This document shows, one piece after another, positions 45,934 to 55,014 of a stretch of 64,000 nucleotides of DNA. The notes under the pieces are model-generated. The model did not search any database. It was not told the DNA's origin and was given only the letters and a program-made list of their open reading frames with translations. Every line of letters begins with the position of its first letter. Positions within the stretch are counted from its first letter, which is position 1. The DNA is from Pelagicoccus enzymogenes (GTDB lineage: Bacteria > Verrucomicrobiota > Verrucomicrobiia > Opitutales > Opitutaceae): assembly GCF_014803405.1 (NCBI RefSeq), contig NZ_JACYFG010000006.1:751501-815500 (forward strand), read 5' to 3'. The position numbers and the translations under genes were made by a program.

Positions 45934-47909
45934 CCCTCGCGCTTGAACACCAGCTTGGACGTCTCCGCGCGGGAAATCGTCTCGTAGTAGTCAACCACAT
46001 CCCCGTAGTTCGCGACAGGTACCGTCGTGTAGCGCTGCGAGTTCTGACGCGTCACGTCCACCCGTCCTTCGCCGAACGCAAGCTCCATGGAGAAGACCCC
46101 GAACTCGGTCTCCAAGTCTTGCGGCTCCTTGAACGCATCCAAGGAGTAACCGCTGGGCAAAGCGATCGAGAGCGTTTCCTCCAAATGCCGCGAGCCGATC
46201 ACATAGGGGGTCTTCCGCTCTTCGTCAACTGGAGGAACCCACTGGATACGGCTCAGGAAAACCGGACTGAACAACAGCATTTCCCCCCTGTTCATGATCC
46301 GAGCATATCGGCGGGCAGCAAATTTCACTTTTAGGTCGAAGCGGTTCTCGTCGAAAAAATCTTCGCAAACGAGCTCTTCGATCGCCGCTTCACGGGTACC
46401 ATGGGCAATCCAACCACGGATGAGATCTTCAAAATCGTCGCGCTTGAGCTTGCGGTAGAGCTTGCGCAACCTCTGGGCGTTTGCCCCGTAGTTGCTCTCT
46501 TCCAAGGAACCGATCAGGTTGCCAAACCCGTCGATCTCCGCGTCCACATGACGAACAACCCGGTTAACGTCGGGGCCGTAGATGGGCAGACTCAGCAAGC
46601 TCTCGTCTTGGGAGCTGCAGACCAATACCTTTCGCCCTTCCAGATAATGGGGCAACACGCCGGGCGCCGCATCCTTGGTCGTGGGATCGAAAATGAGCAA
46701 TCGACCGTATACAGGGTGCTCGACTACCCCGGAGCGCTCAGGAGCATCCGGCCCCACCGGTACCGCCAGGATGCAATGATTGAAGGCATGGGGCGAGGCC
46801 CATTCCTCATGCACCCAAGAGTCTTTTCCGATCTGCGCAGCAACCGCATAGGACTCGACTCCCACTGCCTTGAGCATGGCCCGAGCCAGCGCCGTCATGT
46901 CCTTGCAGTCACCTGCATGGGTTTCAAACGTCCGGTTTGCGTCTTCCGGGATGTAACCTCCCCCTCGATTTAGGTCGATGGCGACCGCCAAATAGTTCAC
47001 CGACTGCGCGTATTCGCAGATCTTGGACACGGTCTCCCACTGAGACGCGCTGCCTGCGGCCAAGCTGGCAGCTTTCTGCCGCAATGCGGTCTGGGCTACA
47101 ATCCGCTCAGAGTGTACAGCATCCATATGCTGCGCCACCGATTTCCAATCCCTGAAGACAAGGTAAGGGTAACGAGACAAATCGCTCTCGTCAGGATAGA
47201 CCGAATACACTAGATTCCCAGTAATCAGAGAGCGAAAAGGTTGAAACTCCTCCTCCTCCACCCCATCCAAATCGCGGGCTTCCCAAATGTGAACGCTTCC
47301 ATTCACTCGCTTCTCCGCAAAATCCGCTCCAAACAGGTGAGACTGTAACGACCAATTTTTCGGAATTTCAATCGAAAGGCGAGAGAGCGCTACCGGGATC
47401 TCCCAATGAAAGCACCAACCGCTCTGCAAGAAGATCTGATTGCGACTGACCGTGTATTCATAAGCAAATACAGTCCCTTCCCTCATCGATTCCGAACGGT
47501 CCAATTGCAACATCACCGACTCGCTCTTAAGCTTGTCCCGATCAACAGCAATCTCCACCAAGTCCGTTTTCTTCAGCCGCTCCACTTTTCCCGAAGCATA
47601 GACTATCCAACCGTTGAACTTCGTTAGCTTCTCATCGGAAGAGAGGGGAATACCTAAAGTCGCAAATTCGCGACCGTCACGATCGAAGACATGAAAGGCT
47701 CGACGCACCGTTTCCTCGATCTCCCCACGACCGCGGTATTCAATATGCGATTCTTCCAACAATACGGCCGCATCGTAGTCTTCCTCGTATTTCAGAACCG
47801 TATCCGCAACATCAATACTCGACTGAACCCAGTCCGGATAGCTCGACTTCGCAAAGCAGGACGTTGCTGCCAATACGGAGAAGCCGCATAGAAAAATAGC
47901 TGCTCTCAT
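45930..47909 (-). CDS. Exported DUF3857/transglutaminase-like protein, active-site residues present
   Basis: A 659-residue protein with a signal peptide (MRAAIFLCGFSVLAATSCFA). An N-terminal DUF3857 beta domain (residues about 50-240) is followed by a transglutaminase-like core. The core keeps a plausible triad: Cys335 in HAGDCKDMTALARAML, His in SPHAFNHCILAV and Asp in IFDPTTKD. A C-terminal beta-rich domain follows. Such proteins are exported; the cysteine could cleave or cross-link amides, but no substrate is established. Its ATG overlaps the stop of the upstream paralogue by four bases, so the two are made together. Confidence 0.85.
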   Translation of the reverse strand: MRAAIFLCGFSVLAATSCFAKSSYPDWVQSSIDVADTVLKYEEDYDAAVLLEESHIEYRGRGEIEETVRRAFHVFDRDGREFATLGIPLSSDEKLTKFNGWIVYASGKVERLKKTDLVEIAVDRDKLKSESVMLQLDRSESMREGTVFAYEYTVSRNQIFLQSGWCFHWEIPVALSRLSIEIPKNWSLQSHLFGADFAEKRVNGSVHIWEARDLDGVEEEEFQPFRSLITGNLVYSVYPDESDLSRYPYLVFRDWKSVAQHMDAVHSERIVAQTALRQKAASLAAGSASQWETVSKICEYAQSVNYLAVAIDLNRGGGYIPEDANRTFETHAGDCKDMTALARAMLKAVGVESYAVAAQIGKDSWVHEEWASPHAFNHCILAVPVGPDAPERSGVVEHPVYGRLLIFDPTTKDAAPGVLPHYLEGRKVLVCSSQDESLLSLPIYGPDVNRVVRHVDAEIDGFGNLIGSLEESNYGANAQRLRKLYRKLKRDDFEDLIRGWIAHGTREAAIEELVCEDFFDENRFDLKVKFAARRYARIMNRGEMLLFSPVFLSRIQWVPPVDEERKTPYVIGSRHLEETLSIALPSGYSLDAFKEPQDLETEFGVFSMELAFGEGRVDVTRQNSQRYTTVPVANYGDVVDYYETISRAETSKLVFKREG

Positions 47910-49897
47910 TGAACGCTGCTCGTAAGGATTTCACTGCCGGCCACGAAAGTCAGGGGACGGTGGTCTGCTTCATTCATGGCATCAAATTCAGCCTTTACCA
48001 AGGGATAGTAACGAGCGTCCGCTCGAGTTCCCTTCAATGTGTAATGGCGTTGGTAGACGAGCTCGTTCGCGTCGTTGATCGTTACAAGCGACTTACGTTT
48101 CACCATAGCGCCTTCGAACTCGTCGCTCGTGCCAGCGCTCGCCTCGTAGCTAAAGCCTTCCGGCACCTCTATCGTCACCTTGTCCATCACTAGGGGGCGA
48201 TGAGGAAAACCAATCGGAACCTCTCTCGTTTCATCGCTGAAAACCGGCGGAGCCCCCTTTTGGAAAATCGACGGGTTTAAGATCAAGCGATCTCCTGCAA
48301 CGTCCGCGTATCCAGGAATCTTGACACTGTAGCGAAGAATCAAGCCTTCCTCCCTCGAGTCCTCATGCTTGATCCTGAAGTCGTCGATCTCGGCGCGAGG
48401 CAAGCGGGACTGCCAGTGTTTTTCGAGCACGAAAGACTCTCGTTCGTCATCCGTTTGACCGGCGAACGCGCGCTTGATGGCGACGCCCTCGTAACCGTCA
48501 TACTTGATGGCTACTGAACCTTCCAAGTCTCCGTATTCATCGATTCGAACATCGGCAATTCGGCTAACTTTCGAAAATTCCGCCGCCACTTCGGGAGTCT
48601 CAACATCCCGGTAAAACTTGCCCTTGATCAAGATCCCCTTCGCTCCCGTGTTTTCCGCATTGAGAACGCCCAACGGCAAGAAGCTGCTTCCCGGATCGTA
48701 GTATTCGTAGCTATTGTTCACAAGTACCGCGACCGCCCAATCCGAAAGATTGAAATTCCCTAGCTTTCCCACGTGGTACGTGCATGTCGAGCGATCCTCC
48801 ACCTCCGCCAAGGAAACTTGGAAGCCGCCCGCCGCGAGCAAGGACGCAAATAGGGAGTTGATATCGAAGGAGGTTCCGTATCCGTTTTTCAAGGTCTGGT
48901 TTGGCGTGTCGTTCTTTTTCAGCTCCTCGATTTCCTCCTCCGTGTAAACGGTGTTCGGAACACTGATGTTCAGAATCTCGTTCGTGCAATAATCGAAAGC
49001 TTTCTGCACCTTTTCCTCATTGAGGCCGACTCCTTCGAAGAGCTCGGAAGCCAGCTTCTTGACTCGTGACGCCTTCGCCTTGATCAGCTCGTCATTCACC
49101 TTGTCCAATCGACCGGCACGATAGTTCCAATACTTCTCCTGCTCGAGCGCCTTCAGCTCGCTTGAGTAGTCCACCAAGACAAAGGGCTCGAAGTCTCGGC
49201 GAGGCCCGACATAGGGCACCTCCGCCCTCGCCGGCAAATTCTTGGCGAAGGTCTCGTAGCCTCCCGGAACCTTCTCCCATTTCGAACCACCATTGAAGCT
49301 GCGAACACTCGAAGCCAAACCTCTGTATGGCTTTATCAATACTTCGTAATGCCAAGTCGGATGGTCGCTCAACAGATCGAGCGTCACCCCCTTGAACCAG
49401 GCATCAATACTCGTCTTCCACGAATACTCTATAATGCATCCGGGCTTCAGGCCAGGAAACGAGAAGGACTTCGCGTAACCGCTGAAGCTGTCGTTCTTGA
49501 AGATTTTTCGCTTCACCACATCGCGTGGGCTCAATTCCGCTACCGTTAGGTCTGGATAGATCACACGCGCCTTGATGCGCGTCACCCGCATCCCTTCGAA
49601 GTATTCGATGTCGACCTTGTCCCATTCCTCTACCGCCGCTTCGTCGAACAACTTGATGCGATTGTGAAATCGATGGGCCGAATAAAACATCTCACGGTCG
49701 TCCACCGTGATCTTCCGATAGGTGTATTCGCTATGCGCGTCCGGATCGATTCGGGGAGCTGTCGCCTGCAGCTCCTCCTCCGGGATCTCGTCCCATCCTC
49801 CTCTGGCCAGCTCGGACTGCTGGGCGGAAAGCAGTCCGAGAAAAACGAAAGACGCGCAGAATGCGAGACTGAGGATGGGAGGAAAACGGAGGAACAT
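47906..49897 (-). CDS. Exported DUF3857/transglutaminase-like protein, active site lost
   Basis: A 663-residue protein with a signal peptide (LSLAFCASFVFLGLLSAQQS). It has the same architecture as its downstream neighbour: DUF3857 domain with the typical INDSFSGYAKSFSFPGLKPG-like segment (DSFSGYAKSFSFPGLKPGCI), transglutaminase-like core, C-terminal beta domain. The core has lost the catalytic cysteine: the GDCKD position reads GTSFD in NGYGTSFDINSLFASLLAAG. The His position reads LSDWAVAVLV, while the Asp remains in EYYDPGSS. It is therefore probably a non-enzymatic partner of the neighbour, with which it overlaps by four bases. Confidence 0.85.
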   Translation of the reverse strand: MFLRFPPILSLAFCASFVFLGLLSAQQSELARGGWDEIPEEELQATAPRIDPDAHSEYTYRKITVDDREMFYSAHRFHNRIKLFDEAAVEEWDKVDIEYFEGMRVTRIKARVIYPDLTVAELSPRDVVKRKIFKNDSFSGYAKSFSFPGLKPGCIIEYSWKTSIDAWFKGVTLDLLSDHPTWHYEVLIKPYRGLASSVRSFNGGSKWEKVPGGYETFAKNLPARAEVPYVGPRRDFEPFVLVDYSSELKALEQEKYWNYRAGRLDKVNDELIKAKASRVKKLASELFEGVGLNEEKVQKAFDYCTNEILNISVPNTVYTEEEIEELKKNDTPNQTLKNGYGTSFDINSLFASLLAAGGFQVSLAEVEDRSTCTYHVGKLGNFNLSDWAVAVLVNNSYEYYDPGSSFLPLGVLNAENTGAKGILIKGKFYRDVETPEVAAEFSKVSRIADVRIDEYGDLEGSVAIKYDGYEGVAIKRAFAGQTDDERESFVLEKHWQSRLPRAEIDDFRIKHEDSREEGLILRYSVKIPGYADVAGDRLILNPSIFQKGAPPVFSDETREVPIGFPHRPLVMDKVTIEVPEGFSYEASAGTSDEFEGAMVKRKSLVTINDANELVYQRHYTLKGTRADARYYPLVKAEFDAMNEADHRPLTFVAGSEILTSSVQ

Positions 49898-49960
49898 GCG
49901 CAGAAAGCTACATAAGCACTTTTACGCAATCAAGAGAGATTCAACCTAAGGGTAGAATTT

Positions 49961-49978
49961 GTCTGATTCGAAACAGAC
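49961..49978 (-). terminator. Weak hairpin after the Lys-rich protein gene
   Basis: GTCTG ... CAGAC forms a 5-bp stem with an 8-base loop, about 15 bases beyond the stop of the minus-strand gene. There is no clear T run. Confidence 0.3.
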
Positions 49979-49992
49979 TGTCCCCAGCATCC

Positions 49993-50409
49993 CTAATCTT
50001 CGGTCGCTTTCAGTTTGGACCGAGCGTCTTTGGGAACTTGCGTTTCCGGGAGCTCTACGAGCCTGGACTGCTTCTTCGCGTCGTCCAACTCAACGGCCTT
50101 CCTTGCTTTGGGATCCACCGCCTTCTCTTCCTTCACAGGCAGCTTTTCCGTTTCAACAAGTGATTCCGAAGCAACCACCTTTACCTGCGGCTCCACTACC
50201 TTCGGCTCCTTTTTCCTGAACCAGAGGAAGCCCTTCTTTTTGGCCTTCTCCGGACGCACGATTTTCGCGTGCTTAAACTTGGTCTCGCTCGCCTTGATGA
50301 TTTTCACCGGAACCACCTTCTCCTGCTTCTTGGCAGCTTCGCTGACTTGCGGCAGGGCCAGCGGACAAGCCAAGGCAATCATACAAAGCAAGAGGCGGCG
50401 AACAGACAT
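49993..50409 (-). CDS. Small exported Lys/Val/Glu-rich protein
   Basis: About 138 residues from the ATG at 50409, whose A is shared with the TGA stop of the thyX-like gene (TGATG), arguing for this start over one 33 bases upstream. The signal peptide is SVRRLLLCMIALACPLALPQ, cleaved after VSEA. The mature part is lysine- and valine-rich and looks disordered (KAKKKGFLWFRKKEPKVVEP), with one aromatic patch. No domain recognised. Translational coupling to the thymidylate-synthase-like gene is probably incidental. Confidence 0.72.
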   Translation of the reverse strand: MSVRRLLLCMIALACPLALPQVSEAAKKQEKVVPVKIIKASETKFKHAKIVRPEKAKKKGFLWFRKKEPKVVEPQVKVVASESLVETEKLPVKEEKAVDPKARKAVELDDAKKQSRLVELPETQVPKDARSKLKATED

Positions 50410-51755
50410 CACTCGGGTTCGGCGGTTCCCTCCACCACCCATTCGCGAGCGTCGGGAACCTGTTTGTAGAATTCGGACAGCGCCTTGCTGAGGTGCTCAG
50501 CATAACGGTAGTGAGCGCCCAAGCCCGTACGGAGCTCCGCTTCGTAAATGAACTTGTCGGCGTGCGTGGAATGCTCGAACGGGGTTTGGCTTCCCAGCAT
50601 CAAGCCGTAGATGTAAGCCGGTTCGCCACGGTCCATAAGCTTGGCGAGCAATGCCTTTTGCCGTTCGAGGAAGGGGCGGAAAGTGTCCCTGTCGGTTTCC
50701 GGAGCGAGGTAGAATCCGGCTTGGATGCAAGGCGTGTAGCGGTGACCCGTCCGGTGGCGATTCAAGTCGCGCAACTCTGCGATCGCCATGTTGTTCCAAG
50801 CGAATGAGACACGCATGCGGCGAATCGCCGTGCCGCAGTAGCCGTATCGATTTGCTCGATACTTGAGGGCATTCCCAATCGATTGGCTTTCCCCGAGGAA
50901 AGGCGGCATGCTGTTGGCGACGTCTACCCAAACTTCGTCTTCCAAGTTTTCGATCGAAAGGCGCGACTTCAGCAAGTCCAAGCTGCGATTGTGCTCCTCC
51001 AAGGCCTGTTTCTGAAAAGACTTTTCGGCCTTGCTGTGCTTCACCAAACGGGGAGCAAACTTCGCAACCTCAGCCCTTATCAGCTCCGCGACCACCTGCG
51101 CCTCCTTCTGCGGGAGGGAAGCGACGTGCTTGATGGTTTGGGCCCACATGCGGGCGGACATGACCAGAGCTAGGTTCGTCTTGGTCGCGAGCGGGATGAA
51201 ATAGCGAGCCCGGTCCAAGGCGAAGTTCTTGCGCATGCGAGCAAGCACCTTCTCGGGAGTTCCCTCCGGGGCTCGCACCACGCTGGCATCCGCTTCCGCC
51301 ACCTTGTCGAGCCGGTCGTATTCCTTGTTGTAACAATCGAACCCCTCGCTAATAACGGAAAGCCACTCCTCCGCCAAATCTACCGGCATGCCGATCTCGT
51401 CCGGCGTCGGGATGTTCTGCGGATCCATAGCGATGTAGCGCGTGCTGGACTCCTGTCCATCGCACATCTGCGACACTTCGAATAGCTTGAAGGCCAGCCA
51501 CATGGAAACATCGTCGATTGCAACCGCGATTCCTCCCGTCAAGCCCCCGATGGAAGCGTGACCGTAGTCCACGAACTTGAGAATACGGTCAATCGACTTG
51601 TCTGCGTTCTTGAGGTCGACCTTGGACATGATCGTATCGATGCCCTCGTTGCTGCGCGAGTAACGGGCAAGCACGGACGCAAGAAGCTCGGGAGTAACCT
51701 GGGCTTCGTTAGCAGCAGTTTCGGGGGGTACGATCGCGAGACCAGTAACTTTCAT
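50409..51755 (-). CDS. Double-length ThyX-like flavin-dependent thymidylate synthase
   Basis: A 448-residue protein that appears to be two ThyX units in tandem; ordinary ThyX is about 220-250 residues. ThyX makes dTMP from dUMP with FAD and methylene-tetrahydrofolate. The N-half has FVDYGHASIGG, QESSTRYIAM (the NExSxRY part of the signature, residues 101-107) and ARYFIPLATKTNLALVMSAR, but the RHR triplet is replaced. The C-half has LRDLNRHRTGHRYTP (RHR kept, ESxR lost) and a matching helical tail. The canonical RHRxxSxNExSxR motif is thus split between halves. Large ThyX-like proteins also occur, as I recall, in Chlamydiae, another PVC phylum. Activity is likely but not certain. It sits 147 bases downstream of nuoN. 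Confidence 0.8.
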   Translation of the reverse strand: MKVTGLAIVPPETAANEAQVTPELLASVLARYSRSNEGIDTIMSKVDLKNADKSIDRILKFVDYGHASIGGLTGGIAVAIDDVSMWLAFKLFEVSQMCDGQESSTRYIAMDPQNIPTPDEIGMPVDLAEEWLSVISEGFDCYNKEYDRLDKVAEADASVVRAPEGTPEKVLARMRKNFALDRARYFIPLATKTNLALVMSARMWAQTIKHVASLPQKEAQVVAELIRAEVAKFAPRLVKHSKAEKSFQKQALEEHNRSLDLLKSRLSIENLEDEVWVDVANSMPPFLGESQSIGNALKYRANRYGYCGTAIRRMRVSFAWNNMAIAELRDLNRHRTGHRYTPCIQAGFYLAPETDRDTFRPFLERQKALLAKLMDRGEPAYIYGLMLGSQTPFEHSTHADKFIYEAELRTGLGAHYRYAEHLSKALSEFYKQVPDAREWVVEGTAEPE

Positions 51756-51838
51756 TCAGAAATAGATGCGTTGGGTTCGGGAGTGAAAAACTGGTAAGGT
51801 GAAGCAATCTCCCAAGGTTGCCAGTACAAAGATAATAG

Positions 51839-51873
51839 CAATGAAGCCCGCCCATTTTAGGCGAGCTTCATTG
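51839..51873 (-). terminator. Long hairpin downstream of the nuo operon
   Basis: CAATGAAGC ... GCTTCATTG with an inner CGCC/GGCG pairing gives about 13 base pairs and a short A/T loop, 30 bases past the nuoN stop. On the minus strand it is followed by a T-rich but interrupted tract (CTATTATCTTTG). It probably terminates or protects the operon mRNA. Confidence 0.75.
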
Positions 51874-51902
51874 GAAAGTTGTAGCGAGGAGGAAGTATTT
51901 CG

Positions 51903-53435
51903 CTAGTTGCCGGCTAGCCAGGAGCCGAGGGGGCCTTGGAAGAATCCAAGCACCACTGATCCAGCGATCGCCACTACGATCGTCAGCTTGCCGAGACAGG
52001 TAAGCGTCGCGCCCGGAAGCGCCGGAGCGGCCTCGCCCTCCTCGTCCTCGTCAGTGAAGCGCCAGACCTCGAAGAAGGCCGCCTTGATCACGCCAAAGTA
52101 GTAGTAGATCGAAATCACCACGCCCACGATGCCCACGCCCAAGAGAGTGTAGAGCTCCGCCTGAAAAGCGGCCACGAAGATGAGGAACTTGCCGATGAAG
52201 CCCGCGAGCGGCGGGATCCCTGCCAGCGAACCGATGCCGATCGCCAAGGCGATTCCCAAGAAACCGTTTCGCTTCGCCAAGTCGCCCAAATCGTCGAGCT
52301 CCAGGTCGGAGTCCCACTCCTTCGGCAAGTGAGCGAAAACGGCGAACACCGCCATGGAGCCGAGCAGGTAGGCAAAGAGGTAGAAGAGCACCCAATTGGT
52401 AGCCGCAGGAACCGTTTGGGCCGCGATCACGCCGATCAAGAGGAAGCCCGCGTGCGATACGCCGGAGAGGCCGATCACCCGTTTGAGGTTGCGCTGCGTG
52501 AGGGCGGCGAAGTTTCCGAAAAGGATGGTCAAAGCCGCGATCCCAGAAAGCACCGGAATCAAAACCGATGAGAGCGGAGCGAAAGTGTTAACCAAAGTGA
52601 GCAGCACCGCAAAGCCGGCCGCCTTGGAGGAAACCGCCAAGAACGCGGTCGTCGGAACCGGAGCGCCTTGGTAGACGTCGGGGATCCAGATCTGGAAGGG
52701 AAAGGCGCCGATCTTGAATGCCACGCCGGAGATCACCAGCAGCATACCGATAATCGCGAGGGTGTCGCCGGGGTTCGCCTCGAGGAAGGTTCGCAGGTTT
52801 TGGAAGTTCATCGCATCCTGGCTGCTGCCCGCAAGGGCCGGATTGCTGGCCGCCCCGTAAAGCAGCACGATGCCGAAGAGCAGGATCGCCGAGCTGAGCG
52901 CTCCCATGATCAGGTACTTGAGGCCGGCTTCCAAAGAGAGCGGATTCTGGCGGAAGTAGCTGACCAAAACGTAGAAGCCCACTGTCGCCGTTTCTAGCGC
53001 CACGAAGAGCATCACGAAATGGTTGGACATGGACATGAGCGAGAGAGCTCCCGTCACCACCAAAGTGATGGCAAAGTACTCGATACGGGCCAGCGTCTTG
53101 TTCTCGAAGCTGACCATGGCCAGATAGCTGACGAAGATCGACGCGAGCAGGAAGAAGATACGCAGCGCTTGCGTAGTGCCGCTCAATTCGATCATGCCGC
53201 CGAAAGCAACGCCATGGCAGCAGCCGCTCGGATCGAAGACCAAGATGTAGCCGAGCAAAAGGATCTGTCCGATAATCGAAATGCGGGGGATCGCGCCATG
53301 CGCGAACTTGGGCAGCACCACCTCCAGCACGAGCAAGAACAAAGCCAAGCAGCCGAGGATCATTTCTGGGTAGATCGCGCCCCAAGTATTGGTGGCGGCG
53401 ATTTCGCCGAGGGAATTCAAAGTATCAGTTGGCAT
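51903..53435 (-). CDS. nuoN: NADH-quinone oxidoreductase subunit N
   Basis: A 510-residue antiporter-like proton-pumping subunit of complex I, last gene of the operon. There are about 14 membrane helices. Landmarks are the key lysine region FKIGAFPFQIWIPDVYQGAP and NLKRVIGLSGVSHAGFLLIG in the second half. The final segment GVVISIYYYFGVIKAAFFE is typical of NuoN. It follows nuoM by 18 bases. Confidence 0.95.
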   Translation of the reverse strand: MPTDTLNSLGEIAATNTWGAIYPEMILGCLALFLLVLEVVLPKFAHGAIPRISIIGQILLLGYILVFDPSGCCHGVAFGGMIELSGTTQALRIFFLLASIFVSYLAMVSFENKTLARIEYFAITLVVTGALSLMSMSNHFVMLFVALETATVGFYVLVSYFRQNPLSLEAGLKYLIMGALSSAILLFGIVLLYGAASNPALAGSSQDAMNFQNLRTFLEANPGDTLAIIGMLLVISGVAFKIGAFPFQIWIPDVYQGAPVPTTAFLAVSSKAAGFAVLLTLVNTFAPLSSVLIPVLSGIAALTILFGNFAALTQRNLKRVIGLSGVSHAGFLLIGVIAAQTVPAATNWVLFYLFAYLLGSMAVFAVFAHLPKEWDSDLELDDLGDLAKRNGFLGIALAIGIGSLAGIPPLAGFIGKFLIFVAAFQAELYTLLGVGIVGVVISIYYYFGVIKAAFFEVWRFTDEDEEGEAAPALPGATLTCLGKLTIVVAIAGSVVLGFFQGPLGSWLAGN

Positions 53436-53453
53436 CGTATATCCAAATAATAA

Positions 53454-54980
53454 TTACTGGTTCGCGTTCGCCGTCTGGTAGACAGGTTCGCTCTCAAGCG
53501 CTTCGTTGATGGAAGAGGAGATGGTCTTCGGGAAGAAGCCGATGAAGAAAAGCACAAGGATGAGGATCAAGGCGGGCACGCGTTCTGCCCAAGTCATGTC
53601 GACCACGGTGTGCTCCTTTTGCACTTCCAAGAAATCTTCGGACTCGTGACCAAAGAATACATTGGCAATCGCTCGGAGCGCATAGATCGCGGAAATGATA
53701 ATTCCCGTCGCCGCTACGAACAAAACCCACGGCTTGAACTGCCAGAGACTCACGAAGATTCCGAACTCGCCCCAGAAGTTGGCAAGGCCCGGACCGGGCA
53801 GAGCAATGCTCGCCATCATGCCGCAAACGAAGAAAGCGCTTAGCACGGGAGCTTTCTTGGAAAGCCCGCCCATCTCTTCCATTTCGAAAGTCTGGGTGCG
53901 GTGATGGATCATCGTCGAAAGCATGAAGAGCAAAGCCACCGTCAAACCGTGAGCCACCATCATGATCACTGCTCCAGCAACGCCGATGACCGACATGGCT
54001 GCGATTCCTAGGAACGCGTAACCCATGTGCATCACCGAGCTGTAACCAAGCATCTGCTTGAGGTCGCGTTGGGCCATGGTCACCAAGCCGACGATCACCA
54101 CATTGCCGAGCGCCAACCAGATGATCCAGCTCTCCCATTGCCCCACCCCACCAGGAATCAAAGGCACTGCGATTTGGATCAAGCCATAGAGGCCAAACTT
54201 CTTCAGCACGCCTGCGTGCAACATAGCTGCCGAACTGGGAGCCGCTCCATATCCGAGTGGAGCCCAAGTGTGTAGTGGCCAAAGCGATACGAGGATACCA
54301 AAGCCGAAAAGCAGCAGGCCGAAAGCGTAGTGCGAAACGGTTTCGCTCAAAGGAGCCGCCGCCAAGTGGGCCTTCAAGGTGATGAGATCAAAGGACTCCG
54401 CTCCGCTCTTCACGTAGAGAGCAATCAAGCCCGCCAGCGAAAGCATCGCTCCCAACGTAAGGTAGATAGTCATCTTCATCGCCGCGTAACCGCGGTCGCG
54501 ACCGCCCCATACCCCCACCATCACGAAGGTCGGAATGAGAGCGAGCTCGTGGAAGAAATAGAAGAAGAAGACGTCGATGGATGCGAAGACGCCCATCAAT
54601 CCGCCTTGCATGACGAGCAAGCAGAACAAGTAGCGAGATAGGTTTTCCGCCTTGGATTGAGCTGCATACAGGCCAGCAGCCAATCCGACCACCGCAGCCA
54701 TCACGAAAAGAGGAAGAGCCACGCCGTTCAACCCGAGGTGCAGGCTGATGCCCACTGCTTCGAGTCCCGTGTTGTGACGCGTGACGAAGTCGTATCCACC
54801 AGCTACTTCAGGGTTGTAGAGAACCCAAGCGATAATCGCTAGGATGGTCGGTATCGCAAATCCGGTTACAGAAACGATCTGTACCGCAGGGCGGCCAAGC
54901 TTGCCCGCCCAAAGCGTGGCAAACGCCGCAATCAGCGGCACCGCAATGGCGAAATGGAGAAGTGAAACGGAGTCGTTCAT
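53454..54980 (-). CDS. nuoM: NADH-quinone oxidoreductase subunit M
   Basis: A 508-residue antiporter-like membrane subunit of complex I. Diagnostic features are FFYFFHELALIPTFVMVGVW (conserved Glu), LWPLHTWAPLGYGAAPSSAA, QRDLKQMLGYSSVMHMGYAF and LPGPGLANFWGEFGIFVSLW. About 14 membrane helices. It is flanked by nuoL (34 bases) and nuoN (18 bases). Confidence 0.96.
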   Translation of the reverse strand: MNDSVSLLHFAIAVPLIAAFATLWAGKLGRPAVQIVSVTGFAIPTILAIIAWVLYNPEVAGGYDFVTRHNTGLEAVGISLHLGLNGVALPLFVMAAVVGLAAGLYAAQSKAENLSRYLFCLLVMQGGLMGVFASIDVFFFYFFHELALIPTFVMVGVWGGRDRGYAAMKMTIYLTLGAMLSLAGLIALYVKSGAESFDLITLKAHLAAAPLSETVSHYAFGLLLFGFGILVSLWPLHTWAPLGYGAAPSSAAMLHAGVLKKFGLYGLIQIAVPLIPGGVGQWESWIIWLALGNVVIVGLVTMAQRDLKQMLGYSSVMHMGYAFLGIAAMSVIGVAGAVIMMVAHGLTVALLFMLSTMIHHRTQTFEMEEMGGLSKKAPVLSAFFVCGMMASIALPGPGLANFWGEFGIFVSLWQFKPWVLFVAATGIIISAIYALRAIANVFFGHESEDFLEVQKEHTVVDMTWAERVPALILILVLFFIGFFPKTISSSINEALESEPVYQTANANQ

Positions 54981-55014
54981 TTTAGAAAGTCGTATTCAAT
55001 TTTGCCACACACGC

